Of a stretch of DNA of 64,000 nucleotides, positions 28,301-39,650 are shown piece by piece. Positions within the stretch are counted from its first letter, which is position 1. Each line of letters opens with the position of its first letter. The stretch lies in NCBI GenBank assembly GCA_008694505.1, contig VZDJ01000099.1:1045651-1109650 (forward strand). Reading direction: 5' to 3'. Source of the DNA: Cyanoderma ruficeps. Taxonomy: Eukaryota; Chordata; Aves; Passeriformes; Timaliidae. A program made the position numbers and the translations under genes. The notes below the pieces were generated by a model. The model worked only from the letters and a program-made list of their open reading frames with translations. It was not told where the DNA came from and ran no database searches.

Positions 28301-31300
28301 CTTGTTTTCATTGTTTCAGTTAACGAATATATATGTAGGCAAGCCTCTGATGTCCTGTACTAAGTTTAAAGCCAAAACTGATGTTTTAATTAAATAAAAA
28401 TCCATTTTGCTGGTTTATATTATGGGGAAAAGTTGTTTTGTGGTACAGAAGGGATTTTATAAATATTTGCAAACCTTGTCTATATGCTGTCACAGATGTA
28501 AATATAATCTGTGGTACAGATGCATTTCTTTACTTGCAGGCACCTTGCTAATACCCCTTATGCTGTTTGTCCTGTGGCAAAGGAGCTGGGGAGCCAAGTT
28601 CCATGTGGGAATTCTGAACTTTTAAAGCAAGATTCTTTGTCTGGGCTCCACAGTCCACACACAGAGTTTCATAAAAGGGCAGGAAAGTGATTGATGTAAT
28701 TTGAAACATTTATTTAATAATTTGTCAAGTTCTATAGCCAAATGTCCTTGACTGCAAAGAAAACTGGTGCAGCAGCTCTGTCTTGGGTTGGTTATGGCAC
28801 TGTGTGTTTAATGCTTGGGATCAGCATTGCAGGTGTTCACTGGCTAATGAAATCCTAGAAGTCCTTGCTGACTGGGTTCTGACATCTGTTGACTTCCCAG
28901 TGTCAGGACTTCCAGTTTCCTGGCAGAGTTTGGTTTGCCTAGATAATTGAATATGTCTGTCCAAGAGAAATGTGCTCTGGTGATTGGTATCCAAGAGTTT
29001 GAGGGATGGCTTGTTTTAAAATTCATGTCTTTGGAACTGGAAACCTATACGTGGTTGACAGTATATTCTGTGGGGAGTTGTCACAGTCACAATTAGCTTT
29101 TTATATATTTTTTACTCTAGGTATAAATGCAGTTTTGTCCTCAGTAGGATCTATTTACATAGTAGCAGCAGTTATGCTGCTTCAGATGTCTTTGCATGTG
29201 TGTTTGTGATGAAAATTCCACGAGAATAAGCAACCACTCATTTCTCCAAACACAGGACAAGGATTCAGCATGATGTAAGAAATGGGACTGACTTTGCACT
29301 CATGTCTTAGTGCTGTGCTGAATGAAATGGCAATTATTCCTGCTTGTTGAGATTATAAAGGATGAAATGGTGTTTCTGTGCCTTTGGAAAGACTTCCAGT
29401 GATTCCTCCTTTTACTGGTACCCAGTCTGAGAGCCTGGAATGTGACTTAGAGAGGTGATGTGCTCTTCAGCTCCTTCGTGATCTCAGTTACATCTGTTTG
29501 GTGCTAAAATCTGTCATGTCATCATAAATATTCGTAAAACTCCTTATCTTGAAGTGGGAATTCCTGGAGGCTTTTGGTGCCTTTATCTGGAGGCAGATCT
29601 ATGGTCTAGCCACTCTCTTCATCTCACACATGCTCTGTCCTGAATTTCAGTGCGGCTGCTGTGAAGTTCATATTTAACTGATATGATTTATATAGTGTTT
29701 GAACTGTTTTTTCTGGACAGCCAGGCGAGTTGTTTTTATAAAAACCATGATGACATGAACTGTTCTGACATGAATTTTGTGAAATTATTATTTCCCCCAG
29801 CAGCTCCCCCAGTCATAGACTGCTAATGTTTGGAAGTTTGCATAATTCCTCCTATAAATTATTACTTCTGTTGTTTTGCTTCGAAGGCCTTGGTGTTGCC
29901 AAAAACTGAAAACATCTTTTATTCTCTGTATACTTAGAAATGCTCAAATAAACCATGAGCAAAATCAAAGAGCCCGAGCTTGCCTTTTGAGAGGTTTTAT
30001 TCTAGGAATGCCTCTGTGTCTTCAGTGCAAGGGCTTCCTCTCCCTGCCTTTGGAAATCATTGTCACTGGAAGCACCAAGGAACTCCAAGCTGACTGTGAA
30101 ATGAGTTGAGGGCTTTTCTAAAATACTTGTACATAAATTTCAGAAAAATGAGCCACTAGTTAGATTTGTGGTTTTCCAGGATTTTTTTTTGTAGTTCTCA
30201 ATTCACATCCCGACCCATGTAGCTCCTGCAGCAGCCAGACTCCATGGGAAAGCCATCAGGAGCAGGTCTGTCCAAGCAGAAGGAAACTTTAAAAAAGGGG
30301 GAAGGGAAGAAAATGGCATAAATTACAGAAAACAAATGAGATGTTTGATACTTCTTGACAACCCCTGAAGCTTGAAGGAAAAATGGAAAAAACAGGAAGA
30401 TGGAGTTTAGGAACATATTTGTGCTTTGCCAATAATTCTCTTCTTACCAAGCATCTCACAAAATTGTAAAACCTGCTGTATATTAAGGAATTATGAGGCA
30501 TAAACAACAAAATTAAAAATTTTTGCAGGTTAAGGTACTTATAAATAGTTGTTAACAAGACCTATCTGGGAATACGTAAATAGTATGAAATAGTCTTCTG
30601 AAGATGGTTTCTTTTGATTTTGATATTTCTTCTTCTATAGTTGTAGTTCTTTATTTAAATTTTGTAAAAACAGACATCAGGTCTATCTCCCTGTCCTTAA
30701 TAAGTGTTGACTTTGGTAGAAATAAGATACTGCATTTAGTAGAATTCTGGTTTTATTCTGGTTTTTTGAAGTCTGAAGCTCTCACTGCCAAAATCATATA
30801 CTGTTAATAGGCAGATTTGGAATGAGCAGGAAAATGTTCAAACCCATGGGAAGTTAAGGTGGAAAGATGAAGCCAGTTACCCTCAATGATAATAAAATCA
30901 ATCTGTTTTGTTTTCTGTAAGTGGTAACTTAAAGTAGGAAGTTCCAGAGCTTCCTTGAGAAGGTGAGATTTTGGGATTTCCAGTCTGGGTTCATTTTATA
31001 GGAAAAATTATTCAAAGAAATCTATTTCTTCTTTCATTCATTTTATCACTGTTCCAGATAAACAGGAGAATGTTTTTAGGTAAATGCTCTGAAAATGAGG
31101 CTTAATAAAAGCATGATGTAGTACAACACTGAACAGCAAGAACACATATCAGATCTCATTTCAGTACGTATTAAAAGCCTTGTTTAACAATTTTTTTACA
31201 CAAAGAAACATTGAACTGGGATATTTCTTCATGCTCTGATGGCTTCCTTAAATAGCTGGGAGCTTTAAGTGTGTTTGTTTTTCCTCAGTGAGTATATCCA

Positions 31301-34300
31301 TAGTGACAGTCCATGGACCCCAGGATGGGCTTTGCCCTCGGCATGCTGTGCTGAAAAAGTCTTTTCTATCTATTTTTTTAATATTAATAGAAAGTATAAA
31401 GTCCAACAATTAGAGATATTGCAATGTAGACGTTGAGGAAATCAAGTAGCTTTGGCTGAGTTATATTTGGCTTTTATTTGATATCTCAGCTGATCTATCC
31501 AGCATCCCTCCTGTTGGAGTGGTTTGGGATCAGGGCTTGAACGGCTTTATTAGGGTGAGGTGTTTAATACCTGCCTGCAGAGAGTGAAAGGATAACTTCA
31601 TGGAACTTGAAAAGCCAGGGAAAAATTAAATTGAGATTAGGTCTGCCAGAAATGGTATTTTGAATACAGATGAAGTCATAAGAAAAACATAATAAGGAAA
31701 CAATGTTGAAGAATGAAAATTATCTTCCTACTGTAAGTGGACTACAATTCCTTGGGATGCGACAGTGTGGAAAGGGGTGTTTGCTTCCATATGGTCTCTA
31801 AAGGACAGCCTGGCACATCCCATCCTGGAACCCCTCCTGCCTCAGGCTGTTGTGTCTGGAGCTTTACCTCATGGCAGGGCAGACAGAGGGTCTTGGGGGG
31901 GTATATGATGAAAACAATAAATAATACATATCCTAGTCCTTGCTCTGGAGGGAATATTGGCTTGCATCATGTGGATGACAGGTGCAGTGTTCCCTGCCTT
32001 GTAAACATTCCCTGCTGGATGCACCTCCGTGCTCTGGTGTGTGGGAAACCACAAGGAGCTCTTGTCAAATCAAGAGCAGAATCCCTGCAACATCCTTATG
32101 TTAATTTTCTGCTTTCTGCTTGTTGGAGTTATATCTGTAATACCCAAAAAATAGAGCATTATGAAAATAAGTCTTGATAAAGCTCAAATTTTCTCAGCTT
32201 ATAAAATTTAAGCAGGCTATTAACTAGTGGAATCCACTTGGTGTTTTCCTGAGCACTTTTGCTCTCTAATATTATGTATTTAAAACATTTCTCGTTGCTT
32301 TTATATTCTGAAATATCTACTGTGTTATATCACGGTTGCTTTAAAAAAAGCAGTTGGAGATGGGAGGTTAAAAGGGGAGGTGGAACTTCTTCCTTGGACG
32401 GCGTGCAATTTAAATTAACAGATTAGATCACATAGTATAAAACTGGGGAAAAAACAGAGCTGTGCTGGCTGAATGCTTGACAAAAAAAATTCAAAACTCT
32501 TTTGCAAACTAAGTATAAAAAGAAACCCCAAGTTCGTAGTTGTAGGCCAACCTTGTTAGCTTGTGAAATATTCCAACAGAGGCATTCTAGGAAAAAAACT
32601 AAATTTATGTGCAGTCACTGCAACACTGGAAATGTTAAATATTGGCCTCAGACTTCCTCAGAGCTCTACAAAAGGATGCTTTTAAAGTGTTAATGCTTTC
32701 CTTTAAGACTTTTATAATTGGAAATGCCAACTTCTCAGTGAACCTTCTAAATTTTTTTCCCCAGTCCTTTAACTGTGCAGACATTTGTAAAGTAAGGGAG
32801 CCTTTTGAGGCAAATAGAATCCCAGCGGTGCTTGAAGGAATTCACTCTGGTTTGGCCTGGCATTATTTTTAGTTCTTGCATAATAATAAATTATTCTTCA
32901 GTGTTAAGTGTCTCATCTGAGGAGATGCAGCAAGTGTGGAAATGTGGGTGTTGTTCCTCGTGGTTTTTGTGTCCGGCTGAGCCCTGGGACTGCAGAACAG
33001 GGAAGTGTTGTCTTTCAAATTCCTGACTGTGTTGGTCAGCTGGACTCGTGGCTCTTGGATTCCTGCCAGGCTGTGTAAGGACATGGGTTTGAAGTAAAGC
33101 TGAGCTGGTCAAGTGTGATGATTCATTATGGCTCTGAAATGGCCAGTGCAAGGGTTTAATTAACATTTTGATGGGTAAAGTTGGTCAGAAGCTGAAGTCC
33201 TTTAGTCCTTGTTCAGTCTTATGTGGGTGATGGGTGCTGAGCTTTAGAAAGAGCTTTTCTTTTGTTGGTGTCCCAACAACAACAGTAACTCCTCGTTTAA
33301 CCTTCTTGTGGCCTTGGGTTTAATAAATGTGGAATGGCAGAGAACCTTGAGTGGCATTCCTTGCAGTGGGTGGAGTTAGCCAAAATTCCCCGTCGGCCTG
33401 GGAAGCCAAGCGTCCCTGTAGGGGCAGACAGGGGGAAAAAACACAATGAGCCTTTTTGCTACGGCTGGCTTCCTGGGATGTTTACTGCACTGGGAGACAG
33501 GACACAAGCTTAACTGGAAGTTCCCTTTGTCTCCTACTTTTCTCTAGGTCAGTGTGGACATAAAAGCTTTGTTTGAGTTACTGGAATGGCTGAATTTGGG
33601 TTTACTTTTCACTCAGTTCTTTACTTTGGAACAAATGACTGCAGTGTTGCTGAGATTTTTCTGATAAGATCTCTGAAAGAAGCCAAAAGTGACTTGCCTA
33701 ACAAGGCCTAAACAAAGAGGTATACTGATAAGTTTTAATAAAAATATACTTATGATCTCATGTTGAAATGATTAAATACTCCTTGAAGATTGCCATGATG
33801 ATTAGCAGGAAAATGCACAACAGATCTTGGCATTGTATATGACAAAAGCAAAACAACTCCAGGCTTGGTTTCTATCATTGTGGGATAACTCCTTCTTTTC
33901 AAAGTAATAGGTGAGAACATTTAACATAGGTCAGATACCAGTGTCAGAGTAAATTTGAGGTATATAGAGCCAAATTCTCTCCTGATGCAAACTGGCCAGG
34001 ATCACTTTGACATTAAAAAAGCCTTGCCAATACCATACAGAATGTGATGGTAAACACATAAGTCACTTTTCTCAAGTTTACAAATAGAAATTCACCACGA
34101 AAATGTGTATTCGAGGCTTACTCAGGGCTGTATCCCACGATATCTGTAAAATCTCAGATTCTGCTAATCTGCCCTTGCTGTTGACATCCTTTCCAATATA
34201 CTTCGAGGAAAAGCTCATTGTGGATTCCCAAGGGAAATGCTGCCCCTGAGTGCAGCGGGGAAGGAAGAAATATAAACAAATTAACAACATTCATCTGACA

Positions 34301-37300
34301 GCTGTGTTTAAAAACAGAGTCAAACACCAGTTTTGATGAACTACCTTTCTCTCCTTCCAAAACACTTCCAGACCTTGTGTTAAATACCCATTGGGCCGAG
34401 GCCTTCCTGCTGTTGGGACGCACAGAGCAGCCAGGTTCCCACACACCTCCAGGCTGCAGCTCCGTTCTGGGCCACCATGCCCGTGCCTCAGCAGGTCCAT
34501 TCAATTCCAGCCACCCACTGGTTGGTCTGTATCCTTCAATCCTGCTGCTTTTGCTTCTGTGCTTTAATCCTGTGGCGTAAACCCTCACTTGGCTTGGATG
34601 TGGTGGGCTCTGATGGGGCCATCCTAATAATGGGGTTAAAATTCCCCTCCCTTGCACTTTTCCTTGTTCTCAAATCCCAGTATTCCTAGCATGCTTTTTT
34701 TTTTTGGCCAGGATTGTTATTCTTCCTGCTACTTTTTCACAACAAAAAACCCTATAAATTTTCTTTACAATTACTTATTTTCCTGGTGGGAGGAGCAGAG
34801 GTGTGGGGACAATAGGAATGGCTCTGCGGTAAGCTGAGGAGAGAAAGGTGGGAGGTGTCTTTATGCAGAGGAATTGGGGTTTACAAACACAAAGGTTTTT
34901 GAGTAAATGTTTCTGGCCCTAAAGATTACAGAGCAAAGCTTGAAAACCATGGCTAAAGTTCTTCCCAAAAGCTCAGAAGCCTGACAGCCAGGAGAGAGAA
35001 TTCCACATTTCTTCTGCAAATGTGGAAATACCAGGATTTATGAAAATTGGACAGTGCTGTTGCAAAAGGCAACAATATTTTTGGAGGGATTTTATAAATA
35101 TTTGCAAACCTTGTCTATATGCTGTCACAGATGTAAATATAATCTCAAAAATTAACATTCTCTGCAGTATTTTATTCTAAACAAAGAGAAATAAAGTGTA
35201 AACAAGCCAGTGCCATTATTTTCTCATCCTCTAAATAAAAGCACAGGTTTCTCCTGTTCCACTTCAGTGACACTGTGCTTGAGGTGAAGAGAGAGGAACT
35301 TAACCTGTGCCTAGTTCCTCATGTATTAATGCTGGAGGGCATTTCCAGGTCCTTTCCTAGCACTACAGACTGTAAATTTCTCCAATATCAAGATAAAAGT
35401 TTGTCATTTTGCATGCAAAAAATGAACTATTGCAGGAGTAGTTTTCATATTGTAAAGAAATACTTCAGAGAATAATGCCAAGCAAACTGTTTATTTTAGA
35501 GAGATCTGTTTTGTAGCAGAGATTGGAGTTAAAAAATAAATACTATTCAGAAAATCAGGAAGTTAACTCTGTTTTTGTAGTATTTCAAGCACTGTGGGTT
35601 TTAGGGCTGTGCCAGTGTTATTAATTATTGTTATTATTATTATTAATGATGGGATTTAGTTCTGTGGTTTAGTTGACAAGATGGTGTTTGGTCAAAGGTT
35701 GACCAAAGGTTGAATCTATCTGGGAGTTCTTTCCCAACCTTGGATTCTGTGATTATCCTGTGTTACAGAGATGTAACTCCTTAAATAGCTTTTCCAGGGA
35801 TCTCTCCAGATACCTGGCCAGGCTCCATTCTACCAAGTTAACAGGTAGGAGTGTTTTCCTTCTTGGAATACTGTGCACAGCTAGGCTGTTTCCACAAAGA
35901 TATAAACTGGGATGGTGCAAACCCAGCTCTCTGGATGTTGTTTTCCAAGAATGTGTGGAGTGGAAAGAGCTCTGTTGCCTGGATGTCAGGGCAGTGTCTC
36001 TTAGCAAGGTTTGTTTTAGCTAATGAAAGGAGAGAAGGGAAGGAGTGACAGGTCCAATTGTTTTAAGCTCCAAGGAGTATCCCCCATGAGCATGGGAATA
36101 GGGAAGCTGTGTGGTTTGGTTGGGAAGCTGTTTCAGGAGCACTGGCTTCTCCCCTGGACAGGGAGGTTGTGTAATTCAGAAATCATGGTTATCCATAATT
36201 CAGAGCATGGCCAAGAGTGATTTCTTGGGCATGCAGTGCTTACATTGGGGAGGAACTGTTTACAAGGGAATGGAGTGACAGGACAAGGGGGAATGGATTC
36301 AAACTGACAGAGAGCAGGGCTGGGTGGGATACTGGGGTGGAATTTTTCACTGTGAGGGTGGTGAAGCCCTGGCACATTTCCCAGAGAAACTGTGGCAGTC
36401 CCATCCCTGGAAGTGTCCCAGGCCAGGTTGGGTGGGGCTTAGAGCAACCACATGGAAGGTGTCCCTGCCCATGGCACGGGTGGCACTGGGTGGGTTTTAA
36501 GGTCCCTCCCAACCCAAACTCTTCCATGAAATTAAACATGGTCAGAAATGGCTATTTAGAGGTTAGTTCTTTTTCTGGATTCATTGGAGCAGTCACTTTG
36601 GGAATAAATCCTTTAAAACAAGAGTATGCTGTGTGGTGTCCTCTCAGCAATGTCCTCATTTGCTTCAGATGAGCGAGGGGGAGGGAGTCTTTGCACTCCT
36701 GAGGAGAAGTGGGAAGGAGCAGTGAATTTTAACATGGATGCTATAAATGACAACCTGAGACTCCAAATGCAAGTAATTGTAGCTCATCTCTGCACACATC
36801 AAGAGATCTGAGGTGAATGGGAATTGAGAAGGCTGAGGGAAGCAAGAGGAGGGTACAGAACCTTTTCTTCACTGTTGATCTGGATACTCATAAGTTAAAA
36901 CCATTTTTAAAAATACCCCTGGTAGTGATGAGATTGGAGATGACATTTAACTTCTAGGAAATACTGATTTTCTGCTTTCTGAGCTTGTAAAAAATGTGCT
37001 TCTTCATAGTGCTGGTGACTGGGCTGTCACTTGAGCAGAGAGGGAGATGGCTGAGGAAAATCCCCTCGTTGCAGAGCTGAGCTCCAAAGTTGTGCAGCTC
37101 CCAGGTATTGCTTCCTCCCCTTCCTCCTGCATTAATAAGGAATAACACACATATCCTGTAAGGAGTTTCCATGGAGCTGGGTTGCTCTAGTTGGATTTTC
37201 ATAATTTGTGCTTCATCCTTATTCATGTGAAAGAAAGTATGGGGAGCTGAGAACGGATTGTTTGCTCTGGTCAGAGTTTGTAGTTATTCTTCACCCAGCA

Positions 37301-39146
37301 GAACTTGGCAAATGGAAGCACCCAGGGATGAATTTTTGATGTGAAAGCTGGATGAGGAATATATTTCTTTTGGTTTTGTCCAGGATAAGCTCATCTTCAA
37401 AATGGAAAGAAAAAAAGAGATAGTGAACAAACTATCACATTACTTAAAAAGCAATTTCTACTATTTTTAGAAGATTAATTCAGTATTTCAAGTACGTGTT
37501 CTTTCTTCACACTCAAGGACATCCAACTATTAGAGACTTTCCTGGTAAATAAACAAGAACCATTTTCAGGGTTTTTTTCTGAATATGAAACAAAAGGAAC
37601 TGGTTTGTCCTTAGGCTTGTTTCCTTCTGTTAAAATATCCCGTCTGCCTTGAGGCTTCCAGCAGAACTGGGAAACTCTGTTCTCCTGTTGTACTCCTGGA
37701 CTCTTATTCCTGTGTTATATTCCTTACTGGAAAGGCTTCGTCTAAGGCAGGAAGGGAGGTTGTTCACAACATGCAGCAGAGAACTAGAGGTGCAAAGAAG
37801 TGGAAACATCTGACAGATACTTTAATTTCTCTATGCTGAAATAAAGCAAGTCACACTTGGAAGATGAGATACCTGGGTCTGGTTGCTGTTCTGTAGGAAG
37901 TTTTTCCATACAGAGGCTCTGTTTTATTGTTAAAGTCACATTGAATACGAGTTTAGAACTGTCCGTGCCAGTGATGAGGCCGATCTGTGAGAGGCTAACA
38001 TGATTCATGGGGAAGTTATTTGTCTCTGGTAACCAGTGAAGCCCCTTGGGTTGTTTTCTGGTGTCAAGAACTGCTTTTCAAAAAAATCTTGCATGTAGGG
38101 TCTCTAGCAAGGTGTGTTCCTGCATCTCAGATGTGATATACTGATTTTATGTGCCTGATTCTCATTACAAAGACATCAAAATTACTGCAATGCTGCTAGA
38201 ATATTGCAGTTTACAATGCTCAGTGTGATTCTGCAAAGGATTAATTAGCATAACTCTTAATAAGACAGCTCCTATTGTTTTTGAATCATAATTTAGGTGA
38301 ATATTTCTTTTTAATAGTGATCAGTTAAATACTTATACTAACTTCAAAAAATATTTGTGGGGAAATATATTTCTCCTTTAATATGGTACAATAAAATACT
38401 GTCTCTTTTCTACCTCTGGGAGTTTAGTACAACCAAGCATGTATTTTTTGTAAATAACCTCTGTGTAAGCACTCACCTGCTGCATTTCCAGTGTTTGGGT
38501 ATCCAGTATAACATTCAGTATTTATTACAAATCAGTATTGCTCTGACATAATTGATGTCTTTTTGCTGGTTTTGATCTCATTCCTTTCCAGTTCCCATTC
38601 CTTTAGTTGCCAGCAAGGAGCAAACTGGCTGTTGGGATTCTGTTTTCCTGTCACTTTTCAGTTATCAGTGGTTTGTAGGTCCTTGCTAAAAGCACAGTAT
38701 TGAATCTTCAAAGGTAATTATACCTATTGGAATGCTATTAATAGTGTTTAGAAGGGATCATTGCAGTAAATCTGCTTTAGCCTTTTTGTCAGCTGTGTTT
38801 TTATGTAATATTGTGTAAATCCCCTGGAAACACTGATACCTTTAAAGAGTGTGGTTTGCTTTTAAAGGAGAAGGGGAGGGAAAACAGGAAAGAGCAGATT
38901 TGGGGTAATTTCCTTATTGAAAGATGCTTTTTATGGCTCTTTAAAAAGTAAAAGTGAGTGAAGGTATGACAGAGAGTAATCCCCAGATGTTCAGTTCCTT
39001 ATCTGCTAACCCTCTCTTATTTTTCCTGCAGGAAATCCTGGCTGAGCAAAGTTGGAAGCCCAAGTTCCCGTATCGATAAAACAAATTTTTCCAACGAAAA
39101 GGAGATTTCCAAGCTTGACTTCTCGGATTTCAACACTAGATACTAA
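7156..39146 (+). CDS. ACYP2: Acylphosphatase-2, muscle type (four-exon gene)
   Basis: Encodes a small cytosolic acylphosphatase that hydrolyses the carboxyl-phosphate bond of acyl phosphates such as 1,3-bisphosphoglycerate, carbamoyl phosphate and phospho-enzyme intermediates of ion pumps. The exons 7156-7225, 7800-7816, 9241-9350 and 39032-39146 join with matching phases (1, 0, 2) into 103 residues. In order these give an N-terminus beginning M-S-A-L-A-K, the signature VFGRVQGVCFRM phosphate loop with catalytic Arg28, the second signature [11 protein letters not shown] with catalytic Asn46 (18 residues apart, as in human Arg23/Asn41), and the conserved C-terminus ending in R-Y. All introns are GT-AG. 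The start at 7156 has G at -3 and gives the N-terminus I recall for chicken muscle acylphosphatase. Nothing is broken, so the gene looks functional. Confidence 0.97.
7800..7816 (+). CDS. ACYP2: ACYP2 coding exon 2, a 17-nt microexon
   Basis: Only 17 nt long, coding the end of Gly24 plus V-C-F-R-M, that is, the core of the phosphate-binding loop including the catalytic arginine. The acceptor is preceded by an almost pure T/C tract from about 7769 to 7797, and the donor is ATG/GTAAGG. Because 17 is not a multiple of three, skipping the exon would both remove the active-site arginine and shift the frame. The long pyrimidine tract probably compensates for the lack of room for exon-definition signals. 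Confidence 0.93.
7817..9240 (+). other. ACYP2 intron 2
   Basis: A 1,424-bp GT-AG intron between the microexon and exon 3. It is AT-rich with T-runs. No repeat family, RNA gene or additional exon was recognised in it. Confidence 0.8.
9241..9350 (+). CDS. ACYP2: ACYP2 coding exon 3
   Basis: Codes [10 protein letters not shown] through E-K-V-N-E and two bases of Met66. It carries the second acylphosphatase signature G-W-V-K-N-T with the catalytic asparagine (residue 46), followed by [12 protein letters not shown]. The acceptor is CCCAAATCAG and the donor is a consensus AT/GTAAGT. The exon ends in phase 2, matching exon 4. Confidence 0.96.
12915..12928. promoter_or_regulatory. RFX-type X-box
   Basis: GTTGCCATAGCAAC fits the X-box consensus GTNRCC-N2-RGYAAC at every constrained position and is nearly self-complementary. 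RFX factors bind such sites to drive ciliary and other genes. It lies in ACYP2 intron 3, about 5.8 kb downstream of the start codon, so it would act as an intronic enhancer or mark an unrecognised promoter. Function is inferred from the motif only. Confidence 0.55.
21405..21430 (+). repeat. Perfect tandem duplication of a 13-mer
   Basis: GGCAACTTAAGTT occurs twice in a row without mismatch. It is a simple recent slippage-type duplication in intron 3. Confidence 0.9.
26005..26575 (+). mobile_element. CR1 LINE fragment, sense, 3' end
   Basis: The start codes a remnant of the CR1 ORF2 C-terminal region ([11 protein letters not shown] in the frame at 26032). It continues through the usual avian CR1 tail sequence (ggagcatctccctgcccaggaaaggctgagggagctggg at about 26281-26320, then accaggctcttttcc and ggaggaagaacttct). 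It is 5'-truncated, as almost all CR1 copies are, and has frameshifts and stops, so it is inactive. The open frames on both strands over this stretch are CR1 shadows. The GC-rich composition stands out against the intron. Confidence 0.85.
28439..28520 (+). repeat. Inserted copy of an intronic 61-mer with 11-nt flanking direct repeats
   Basis: Bases 28450-28510 are identical to 35085-35145. They are bracketed by TGTGGTACAGA at 28439-28449 and again at 28510-28520 (one base shared with the insert end). The other copy has no such bracket. The structure is that of a short templated insertion with a target-site-like duplication, so this copy is the derived one. Confidence 0.85.
35085..35145 (+). 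repeat. Probable donor copy of the 61-mer
   Basis: Identical over 61 nt to 28450-28510, in the same orientation and about 6.6 kb downstream, without flanking direct repeats. It matches no repeat or RNA family I recognise. Confidence 0.85.
35619..35651 (+). repeat. Short (ATT)n microsatellite
   Basis: An interrupted run of TTA/ATT units (ttattaattattgttattattattattaat) lying directly before a CR1 3'-end fragment. Confidence 0.8.
35655..35757 (+). mobile_element. CR1 LINE 3'-terminal fragment, sense
   Basis: It resembles the last ~100 bp of an avian CR1: a tggtttagttgacaagatggtgttt stretch at about 35665, a ggtcaaaggttga motif present as two partial copies, then ttcccaaccttgg and the terminal ATTCTGTGATT octamer-type repeat. 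It is heavily truncated at the 5' end. Confidence 0.7.
36248..36536 (+). mobile_element. CR1 LINE 3' fragment, sense
   Basis: It follows the standard avian CR1 tail from caagggaatggagtgacaggacaaggggg through ttcactgtgagggtggtgaagccctggcac, catccctggaagtgtcccaggccagg and gtgtccctgcccatggcac to aaggtccctcccaacccaaac. It is untranslated, diverged and inactive. The open frames on both strands here are fortuitous. Confidence 0.88.
36537..39031 (+). other. ACYP2 intron 3, distal part
   Basis: AT-rich intron ending in a strong acceptor: branch-point-like TGCTAAC at 39004-39010, then a pyrimidine tract and CAG at 39029-39031. A homeodomain-type cluster (aaggattaattagcataa) lies near 38236-38253. No other element was recognised. 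Confidence 0.75.
39032..39146 (+). CDS. ACYP2: ACYP2 coding exon 4 with stop
   Basis: Completes Met66 and codes [15 protein letters not shown] through S-D-F-N-T-R-Y, then TAA at 39144-39146. This is the conserved acylphosphatase C-terminus (R-I-D-x-T-N-F-S-N-E-K), which forms the last helix and edge strand of the fold. The length agrees exactly with a 103-residue protein. Confidence 0.97.
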
Positions 39147-39490
39147 CAGGAGGGAACCTCACTAAGCACGAAACTCTGAGATTTCTGCTGCATGATATTT
39201 TCTGTGCCACCATCAAATATGACAAGAGCATTGGGATGCTTTTCTGTACTAGGGATAAACATAAATGCGCCCTGTTCCCACCAAGTAAGAATTCCTTGTT
39301 GCTGTGTTAGACATCCTCCACCATGAATGTCAACATTTTTTGTCTAAAATGCCAGTAATTCATTGCAGCTTTCAAGACAGATAAAAGCCTAGAAGTGCTG
39401 GTGGTTATTTGTGCACAATGAGACTCATTACATACAACCAGATGGTACCTAATCTTTACACTGTGAGTCATATTTTAGATGAAAAATAAT

Positions 39491-39496
39491 AATAAA
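39491..39496 (+). terminator. ACYP2 polyadenylation signal, proximal
   Basis: AATAAA, followed 10-20 nt later by a T/G-rich stretch (tgttctactgtttgt) of the kind bound by cleavage-stimulation factor. It is the best proximal signal, giving a 3' UTR of about 370 nt. Confidence 0.65.
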
Positions 39497-39629
39497 TTTA
39501 TGTTCTACTGTTTGTAATCTCACCAAAAATACATAACTACAGAACTGGAACTCGTGAGAGTTCAGTGTAACAAGTCTTTTTAGACCAGGCTCTTTGTGAT
39601 ATAATAATAAGGTTATAGTGGTAATTTAA

Positions 39630-39635
39630 AATAAA
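39630..39635 (+). terminator. ACYP2 polyadenylation signal, distal alternative
   Basis: A second AATAAA followed by acattgtttcaaac. It could be used as an alternative end about 140 nt further on. Confidence 0.45.
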
Positions 39636-39650
39636 TACATTGTTTCAAAC

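Larger units (their letters stand above)
26576..35640 (+). other. ACYP2 intron 3, middle part
   Basis: AT-rich intron between two CR1 fragments. It contains both copies of an exact 61-nt duplication (28450-28510 and 35085-35145) and, on the minus strand, a splice-bounded open segment at 34122-34245. Otherwise no exon, RNA gene or repeat family was recognised. Confidence 0.7.
39147..39650 (+). other. ACYP2: ACYP2 3' UTR
   Basis: Untranslated region after the TAA. The extent is inferred from two polyadenylation hexamers; the exact cleavage site cannot be read from sequence. Confidence 0.7.

Noticed and set aside
36217..36672. 151-codon + strand frame
   Set aside because: Most of it is untranslated CR1 tail sequence.
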